64,000 bases of DNA from Pholiota molesta (lineage: Eukaryota > Basidiomycota > Agaricomycetes > Agaricales > Strophariaceae): NCBI GenBank assembly GCA_014925825.1, contig JACGCK010000138.1, forward strand, positions 54,825 through 118,824, written 5' to 3'. The notes below the pieces were generated by a model. It was not told where the DNA came from and did no database searches. It saw nothing but the letters and a program-made list of their open reading frames with translations. Within the stretch, counting starts at the first letter, position 1; every line of letters begins with the position of its first letter. Made by a program: the position numbers and the translations under genes. Below, piece by piece: positions 56,272 to 64,000 of the stretch.

Positions 56272-57599
56272 CCTGGTTCGGACTAGGACTTCCATAACCA
56301 TTCTATACTGCGTATGTAATATTCTAGCAATCATGACTCTTCAGCTTGTCCCAGCTTGTTCGTTCAATTTCTGCGATCAGAACCATGCACACCCTTGCGC
56401 ACACCATTAATACGTTTGATAGTGATTCTGAACCATAAATGTGCTATGCTATCTGTGAGTTCACAAAATAAAATTCTAGCTTCGATCAGAGAAGTGAAAT
56501 ATAATTGAGGTCCAGTTTCATAAAGTTGAAGACGAGTCAGCAGATTCCTAACTTATCTCGCAATTCATCAGGCATCATCTCTATCAATTGATAGCTAACT
56601 ACTTGGATTTTCCGTTACACGGTGGTGACATGTTGTAGAGCACAAACAAACCGTTCATGACGTCGCGAGTTGATATATTATCGACGGGCATCATGGTCAT
56701 GAATCTTCTATCTTCTGTGATTGATCGAACCATCGACCGATTGATGTGCCCTATGTAGAGCCCTCAGGCCTCTGGCCTCAGTGGACGTCGAGTTGACGGC
56801 AACAAAGGCAACAATCCATGATACTAATGATGTTATGTTGCCGTATGCATGCTTCTTGTGCTATTACCGCGCTGGAGTGGGGTACCAACAGGTGCCGGTC
56901 ATGGATTAAGTATTTTCAATTGATGTCTTCCGGTCCACCGGAATTCTAATCAAGTTCATTATCATCCCGAATCATTTCGCGTAGATGTAGCTAGACGAGC
57001 ATACTAAATCCTAACTGCTAAAAGTACTGACGTAGTGGGGAATAATATTCAAGGTCACGCGAATGATCAAAACGGAAAGAACGCGCTCAGAGTCATCGCT
57101 CGTAACAAGGTTCCGATAAGATGATTACAGTTCAAGTAAATGGGAACAACCGAACAAGCAGCAGCATGGGTTACGTGGAAGGACAGGGGACAAGGAGTGC
57201 TTCCAAAAGATACTGGACGATTTAGAGAAGGAAGGCGTTGCATAGGCTGTTTTTGAGATCTTTTGTCTCACAGAATCATCAAGAAAGCGCACCAACACTC
57301 ACCATCTTTGATGTTCCGTGGGAATTTGCTGCCAAGGATTGGAACCTCATGAGATCAAGTCGGCCAACAGGTACACAACCTCAGAGGGACGTGATATATG
57401 CCATTAATCAGACTCTAGAGTTCTTAAAAAAGTACTCGTAACCTTACAAGACACACAAGCCAGGTGTCCGCGGCCAAAAAGCCAAAAATAATGGAGCATT
57501 ACCTATGTCCTCAAGTTAAGTAAGAGCATTGGAACCTCCTGTACACCGTTTCAATTTGTACACATACACCACTTTCGTATATATAAAGATATAAATAAA
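56272..57599. other. Intergenic region, 1.3 kb
   Basis: AT-rich. The sequence just after SDR2 (56272-56330) recurs at 63960-63990. A 67-codon frame at 57238-57441 is open but unrecognised. From about 57540 the sequence resembles 36635-36680 (GTTTCAATTTGTACACATAC-like) and then the DUF6534 flank. Confidence 0.45.
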
Positions 57600-59500
57600 G
57601 TAAAACAAAGATGGTATTACATGTACAGAAAAACGGTCCCCGACCCAAGATAGCGAATGGGAAAGATAACGGAATAGTAATTATTACAACAGTCCGAACA
57701 TTGATAGTCTATACCACATCGACTGATCGCGACATGTATATCCCTTTTCCATCTGTATTCATGGAAAGAAGTGCACAGTCAGACTTGGGAAAGGGAAATA
57801 TGAAAAATTGGAGGGAAAACCACGCACTATCTCTGTCCATGCCGTCATAGGAATTGGCGGATTTCTTGAGCTCGAACGTCTGCGATTCAGAGGTGATGCC
57901 ATGGTTGACGGTGGCGGTTCGTGCTGTTGTCATGTCGCCGACGGTTGAGAACATAATGGATGAACTTGGTGCGACCTCTGAAGACTTGCGAATCCAGGAG
58001 CGGGAGTTGAGGCTGGAAGAAATTTTATTAGGAGGAATATTCGTAGGTGAAAAAACAAGGAAATATAACGCACATTGCAATCATGGTAATCACGTATAAC
58101 TTGCTCAGCATGAGATGCAGAGGCATCCTGGCGGAGGGGAATTATGAGTGGGATGTTGATGTGAAGAAAATTGGCTCAAGCGCACCAGTAGAGATTGTCG
58201 GGGTGGACAAGATACATGATGGCGAAAATAAAAGTGATGACTGTGACCAGCAAGCCTCTCGCCACGATGAAGGCAAGAAGTTTCTGCAGTATTGTGACCG
58301 TCCTACACGAAGGATTAAATACCAATCATTTGAGAAAGTACAATTCTTAGAAACATACTTCTTAACGCGACTTTTGCGCTCCGCTTGTGCAAGATTCCAG
58401 GAGAGAGCAATGGTAGCTGTCAAATCACAAATTAAGACAAAAATTTGATCAATGCCGATACTGATCTGGATTTGAATAAATCAGTTGAGCAAAGACATAT
58501 TGCAATTCATCACATAGCATAAAGACTGACCCTGATTATCCTGCTGGCGAGACCAGCAACCAGGGGCACCTTCCACTCTTGCACGATTGTGACTGTTTCT
58601 CCCGGGTGAGCATATACCAACGACGGGGTGCAGGGGCTTACAGATACCAGCACCAAAGCTTATGCATGCAGTAATGGCGATAATCCCCGGGAAGATGTAA
58701 GCCTTCTCATTGACTAAACGAAGTCTCAGAAAATGGTCAATTAGCGGGAATGGAAGTGGAACATACGTAGATATACACGGCTTGCAAAAAATAGTTGGAC
58801 CCTGGACGGTCATTTAAATCAGACTCCATGATCGTTGGACGGATTAAACTGCGTGAACTGACAAGAAAATGACGACGATTGTGATTGCAAACTCCACCAG
58901 GATAGATCTGTCGATGAGCGCCAGGTTTGCAAGATCACCAAAATTGACGATCTATAACCCAACGAGAGTATTCACGTATAGATATTCAAGTATAGATAGC
59001 AAAAGCAGAGATGTGTGCACTTACAAAGTAGGAATGGATGAATTGAGAATTAAGCGCCGTCGTTGCGATATCCAGACCACTATATATAGTTCTGCAGTTA
59101 GCGACCTGAAGTGGCGCTCTGCTATGGGCTTGAGGACGTACACTAAAGTAGCCACCTAGATATTATCAGTAGCAGCCTAGGCTCAGATGAAGTGAATCTT
59201 ACATAGGCTCGTAGGGGCCAGCCATCTTTGTTATCGTTGGCATATATCCATGCCTGGACGATAGTGACGCCAAGGAGTCTGTTCAACAATTATCAGATAC
59301 TTGCATCCCTGAATCGAACGGAAAATCATACACCGTCGAAAGGATAACGCCTATCATATACGGTTAGATAAGCCCAACGAAAACGAAATAGTTGATGAAT
59401 GTGGCATACCCCAGTATAAACCGTCGACAACGGATGATAGATCAACGCCGAGTGGTAGGGCGGTAGGAGGGGCAGTCGTATTCATGTCGGGAAGGGTTGC
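57600..59500. repeat. Segmental duplication, copy 2 (partner 40600-42500)
   Basis: Direct partner of 40600-42500; this copy carries the intact DUF6534 gene. Confidence 0.88.
57709..59485 (-). CDS. DUF6534-family seven-helix membrane protein
   Basis: About eleven exons on the minus strand, start ATG at 59485 (MNTTAPPTALPLGVDL). I followed splice phase through the gene: LLGVTIVQAWIYANDNKDGW, GLDIATTALNSQFIHSYF, NFGDLANLALIDRS, VEFAITIVVIFLVQLFFASR, KAYIFPGIIAITACISFGAG, VPLVAGLASRIIR, QIFVLICDLTATIALSW, TVTILQKLLAFIVARGLLVT, IMYLVHPDNLYWMPLHLML and SKLYVITMIAM all join. A polar tail follows (LNSRSWIRKSSEVAPSSS), ending at 57709 or after one more splice. This is the common basidiomycete DUF6534 architecture; function is unknown. 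Several donors are GTCAGT or GTATGT. Intact, unlike its copy at 40.9-42.5 kb. Confidence 0.82.
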
Positions 59501-60169
59501 CTGGAAAGAAAGTGAAAATAGAGGGAAGGAGGCAGTTCTACCGTTTATAATGCTATGCAGATATCCCATTTAATCTTACTGAGCGCCTGGGGATGACTAT
59601 CATCAATCCAAACTTCATTGGTCACTAGGCTTGACCATGAGGACCAGTTCTGAGTAGATCTGGGTACGTCTGCTTGAATCTGAGGATCCAGAAATACCCA
59701 TCATTCCCTCCTTGCCAAAATCACCAAATACATCTGGGCCTTCCGATCTCAGCTGGCAGATTGGATATTTCTGGGCTGTCGCTGAATGCTTCTGAATTGT
59801 TTTGATACACGAGAATCATCTTGATTTCTGGGATTTCTCTGGATATCTGGGTACATTTGGGTCTTGTTTACTACTTATTATCTATCGCGGCAAACCTCAG
59901 TTCAACCTCGAAAGCTCTAGATAAAAAGTGAGCATGGGGAATCACTTACTACCTTTAACATCTTGGCCCTCCGGACCAACTCCGGACATAACGTGGGAAG
60001 CATCAGGATCAGGTATTTGCGGCTGTGTTCGTGCTTCTCTCTGATGCAGCGACTTCAGCTCGATACTCCTATGCCAAGCATGAGCCTCTTTCTAACCAAA
60101 AGTAAGGGCTCAACGTACTTGTTGGGGCGTTATAGTCAATTTGATCCTGACAACTATTGTATTGTCGGC
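59501..60169. other. Intergenic region
   Basis: Upstream of the DUF6534 gene. Between about 59640 and 59850 it is rich in CTGGG/TCTGGGTA-like short repeats. No gene is seen. Confidence 0.45.
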
Positions 60170-61060
60170 GAGTTGCTTGATGTAACCGAAACGTACTGCG
60201 CGGAACGCGCAGATAAGCGCAAGCCATCGTACTCATAGAAGTCCCGGAGACTGATGCCTCGGGGGGTATTTTGGGTGATAGACTTCATTGATTGTGGGGG
60301 CAGGGCCCCACCGGCGATAGAGCGCGCGCGGAGGAAAATCGCAGATGTTGGCATCAAATACCACCACAGCGTTTGAAGTCGCCCGAATTGCGCTCCGTGT
60401 AGATCGTTGTCTTCATCAAAGTAGGCGTCTTCGAAATTTGCAAAAGTATGTCTTGCGAGGGGTAACGACATGCTTGTGAGTTGGGTATAAACTATACGGC
60501 GGAGATTCTAAAATTAGTAGTATCCATTCGGAGCGTGGAAAGACCGCACCTGCCACCCATGACACTGGAAACCCCGCTGAATACCTGGGTTAGACTGCTG
60601 ACCAAAATGGCTGCGTATGGCAGCATTTTGACATTCACAAAGTTCCCGATCGTCTCATAGATGACGATGAGGAAATGATACTTGTCAGCGAGCACATGGA
60701 GGCGAAGAGGTCGGTGGAGCACAGTAAGGGATTCAAGTTGGACGGAACTCGGTGTAGAGCGGGAATGGGCGGTTCGGGTGTGGTGGGTTTGCCCTCAATT
60801 CCAAGCATGGTTGGTCGGGATGTCTGAGCAAAATGCCCGCGACCGAACGCTACACAAAAGAGGCAGCCTCCAGAGGAAGGTTTCGTCGAGCGACGAGATA
60901 GATAGACAAAGAACCTAGATATTCAGTCAGCATACTATCCAACGCTCGCGCTTTATAAGAGAACTGACGACGTCTCTCTACGTCGGTAATGATACTGAGA
61001 TCGTAGGCGCGTTGGGGTCGAGATGGACTCAATGAAAATGTGTCCATGGTGGTATACGTA
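60170..61060 (-). pseudogene. Cystathionine gamma-synthase, internally deleted copy
   Basis: Third CGS copy. On the minus strand: traces of the N-terminal exon (near 60930-61047), NLPLEAASF (near 60860), then directly [20 protein letters not shown] and SSLTQVFSG with GVSSVMGG (60540-60700), and TFANFEDAYFDED and LRARSIAGGA (60310-60450). The PLP lysine codon has become Gln (SLTQ for SLTK), so even a repaired frame would be inactive. About 1.2 kb of the gene, including the FPTGMSA region and the C-terminus, is gone. Confidence 0.82.
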
Positions 61061-61246
61061 TAGGGCAGCTATCGGCGCACTCGCCGTTCAAATTTTGTGA
61101 TTGGGTCGAATTTGAGTGGCCGACCGGCGATAACGGTAGCCGATAAAGTTACATTGTAACATGTAGTCAAAACATACAACCAAGATATGTAGTGCGTGTA
61201 TAGGTACATTTGATAAGTATAACGTCAATTTACAAATAATAATACA

Positions 61247-63312
61247 CTACAACTTAGAGCGCGCCTGCTTCGAATTGACGGGATCCAATAAATCGACATA
61301 GGCATCGCCTCGAAGGACCGGCAGACTACGCACAAACTCCTCCCATTTATCCTCTGACCCAATGGCGGCATACGCATATGGTTCAGCGCCAGTATGCTCC
61401 AGCAACTGATCCAAGTGCGGGAATAGGGCAGTCAACGTAGCTGACTCTGCATCGAGGGCCTGCTTCTGCGTGAGGAGTCCCGCCTCGGTGTACCAGGCCA
61501 AATCTTGATTGACGGATCCAGCCTCGAATAGTTGGAGGACGAGCGGGTCGATACCGGCATCCTTGGCAGCTTCATATGCCATCCTGCTGCCAATTGCCTC
61601 GGCGAGTCTCAAACTCTGCGGAAGAACGCGTTGGTTGAACTCTTCGCTGCGATGTTTTCCGCCAAGTTCGGCCAAAAGATCCCGCAAGTATTTGAAGACG
61701 CCGAGTTCGTGCTTGGCGAGGAGGCTGTCGGGATACCGTGCTGCTGGAAGTTGATAACGACCGAGGAGAAGCTCGCTCGCTAGACCTATTGCCCAATAAA
61801 TCCTTGAATCAGTTTCGGAATAAGATATGAAAACACAAACTACTTACGTATGCTTAGAACGAGAACATCTCCTTCTGCGATTGTTACGCCGCGAATCTCG
61901 TTCTTGCAAAGGAGAGTGCGACAATCAGTTGATAATCACGGAATTCTGTAATCCGGGACAAACCTGCATAGGGATAATCTGATTATGCTCGAACAAGCCT
62001 TGGGCTCCGCATCTGTCTGCGAGGGTGATGCTGGAGCGCCTCCATCGGTCCACAGCACGGCTTTGAAAATCGTAGAGAACCCGTTCCGCTGCTCGAGAGC
62101 CGTGGCTGTCCTATCCGTGAAGGGAATACGAAGTTCTTGATAGAGCGCTTCCAGAACCTTAGCCTCGGCCAATGCGTGCAGGATAGGCGCTTGTTGAGTA
62201 CGAAAGATATAAGAGGCACGAGCTGACCGTGGGAGGTCGTTACCGTGCGGCGTTTACTGTACTGGGCTACAATGTATGCCGCCAGGTTCAATGCTGGAAT
62301 TGTAACGGCCGTGAGACAGATGGATCCAACGCCAATTCTCCAGATGTCTGAGAGGAATTGCAATCTTCCGTTTTTGGTGGCTTGAGATTTCCAAGGAGCG
62401 CATCGGCCGGCAGCTTTACATGATCGAAATGAGTAATGGCATGCCCAGGGGTTTGGATCCGCAGCGGGTAGGAGAGGACTGGTATAGTAAGTTAGCTTAA
62501 AAGTGATATCAGATGCGAGAATTCACATACCGGGATGTCACACCTTTGCACATAGTTTTCCCGTCATTCAAGGGGACGATAAATGGGCGTACACCGAAGT
62601 CGTGATTCTTGATATTAAGTCTGGCCATTACGATTGCAATCCGAGGGACGCCGCCAGCAGGGATACTGGCTGGCATAAATCTGTTGGAGTTTATGATTGA
62701 TATGTGATGAAATTCGCTAGGTAGCTACTTACTTTGCGGCTTTATCATGAGGGTGTGCAGATCAAATCCTCCATCGGGAAGAAGCTTTGCTATGGTCTCA
62801 ATATTCGGGGCGTCAAGTCCGTGGCCGACTTCGGTCAGCATATAGTGTGCCCTAAATACCGCCCGTAGCCTCGGTGAATCATTGAGCTCTATGGGGAATA
62901 CTTACGTGACTTTGAAATCTATGAAGCTCTGCCAGAGGGCGGCAAGCTGGGGCCGCTCCTTTGCGAACGGGGCTAGAGTTCCACCAGAAAGATTCAGCTG
63001 CAGCGTCCATAGTGTGACTGCCGCTCCGTCATAACCGTTGATTGGATCGAGATGCATATTCCAAAACTTTTCGGAGCAGTTAAGGACATCGTCGAGGGTA
63101 GGTTCTAAAGACGAAGTGTAAGTTGCGAAGTAAAACAAAATTGGTAAAGCGCTACACGCACTGTAAGACATAGCGATAGCCTTTGCGCGTCGATGTGAGC
63201 GTTCGATACGCTCGTCGAGGGACATTTCCTCAGTGCCGAAGACGACATAGTCCTGGGTCAGAGGAAGGTGCGCGGTTGGGAAACGTAGTGGCGGGGGAAG
63301 TTGTAAGCTCAT
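61247..63312 (-). pseudogene. Acyl-CoA-oxidase-like gene with SKL end, frameshifted
   Basis: Minus-strand multi-exon gene of the acyl-CoA dehydrogenase/oxidase type. Pieces in order: LTQDYVVFGTEEMSLDERI (near 63235), KFWNMHLDPINGYDGAAVTL, HYMLTEVGHGLDAPNIETIA, IPAGGVPRIAIVMARLNI, GVRPFIVPLNDGKTMCKGVT, HAITHFDHVKLPADALLGNL, QFLSDIWRIGVGSICLTAVT, ILHALAEAKVLEAL, then a long intact last exon LASELLLGRYQLPAARYPDS to KQARSKL-stop. SKL is the canonical peroxisomal targeting signal PTS1, fitting peroxisomal beta-oxidation. Breaks of frame lie near 62752, at the junction near 62470-62510, near 62380-62395, 62201-62205 and about 62035. Full length and the intact last exon suggest recent loss. Confidence 0.83.
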
Positions 63313-63529
63313 GCTGTACTGGAAAGTAGGAAAAACTGGGAAGAAAGAAACCTGCTTTTATGTAATTGAAGCGTGATACATGGGCAAGTGATTTACGGTG
63401 AGCAGCATCAGTGGGTTACTGGGTATCAAGGCTTGATCAAGGCCAAGTTTCGATTTCAACACAGGTGCCTATAGTTTATTTGTTTGTGTTTCTAAATGTG
63501 ATATTCGGAAGCCGACTAAACGTTCCCTT

Positions 63530-63990
63530 TCTCTCATTCCAAATTCATTTTAACATTCCTTGAGCAAGACGGCTGAACATGGTATTGTATTCATAGCAGG
63601 ATGACGTGAGGGAGGTATTGATGCCGTCTGTGAGTTTTTGTTCCTACTACTTCACAAATGCATTCAACTTCTTCAATGGACACGGAGCGGTTAAGAGCAA
63701 AACGCCTGCTATGTTTCTTTGGTGTGGATCCTACAATGATATATTGTGAAGATCTTGTAACTGGTCAGGAATCAAAAGACCGCATGGCCACAGACTGAGA
63801 CGAGCTTGCGAGACTGTTGTGAATAAAGCTTCCTTGCTAACTCATTGATGTAGTAACTGATGAGGCTGTTCTGTCTCCTCAGCTGGCTCCCACGTCCTAT
63901 AGCGCTCAAAATGATGTGGAATGCACAGGGAATGCACTGGTGGAGAAATAAACTGACCTGGTTCGGACTGGGACTTCCATTCCATACTGA
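63530..63990 (+). pseudogene. SDR2 fragment, internally deleted
   Basis: The ends of the SDR2 locus are joined: 63541-63690 matches 55240-55395 (TTCCTTGAGCAAGA, GTGAGGGAGGTATTG, CTTCAATGGACA-like), then 63690-63705 (GCGGTTAAGAGCAAAA, as at 55919), then 63775-63990 matches 56085-56310 (GACCGCATGGCCACAGAC-like, CAGCTGGCTCCCACGTCCTA). The catalytic centre is missing. It runs to the right edge of the window. Confidence 0.85.
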
Positions 63991-64000
63991 GTCCCAGCTT

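Overview
The window reads as nuclear DNA of a filamentous basidiomycete, most likely an Agaricomycete. Evidence: nearly every recognisable gene is cut by several 50-65 nt GT-AG introns, histone H2A and H2B genes are divergent and intron-containing, a DUF6534-type membrane protein family is present, and the housekeeping genes (VPS16, mitochondrial uS5, ICMT) are fungal in style. I saw no rRNA, tRNA, CRISPR array or prokaryotic operon structure. Names rest on recognition by eye; no database search was run.

0.9-11.5 kb is ordinary housekeeping territory: VPS16 (HOPS/CORVET vesicle tethering), an unrecognised two-exon gene, a secreted thaumatin-like plus ricin-B-type lectin protein whose gene uses a GC-AG intron, and the H2B<->H2A pair with a shared 302-bp promoter.

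11.9-28 kb is an expanded gene family. Three intact single-exon genes code for TPR-like helical-repeat proteins with Cys-rich, probably lipidated N-termini. There are at least two decayed copies, a place where one member seems to have been deleted while its flanks remain, and duplicated promoter and 3' flanks. A neighbouring Cys-headed protein carries four near-identical 82-residue repeats. At 28.2-30 kb lies mitochondrial ribosomal protein uS5, with a long N-terminal extension.

30-36.9 kb has no convincing gene. It holds a diverged array of six units, each bounded by the same two short sequence anchors and arranged A-B-B'-A'-C-C'; this is the least explained structure in the window.

36.9-64 kb mixes intact and broken genes. 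Intact: ICMT, a TMEM53/DUF829 protein, an alpha/beta hydrolase and one DUF6534 membrane protein. Broken by single-base indels: cystathionine gamma-synthase (plus two fragments), a second DUF6534 copy, two short-chain dehydrogenases (plus a fragment at the right edge), a berberine-bridge-type FAD oxidoreductase and a peroxisomal acyl-CoA-oxidase-like gene ending in SKL. Segmental duplication (about 40.6-42.5 kb with 57.6-59.5 kb, and others) links these loci. The picture is a housekeeping backbone interrupted by two duplication-prone accessory regions.
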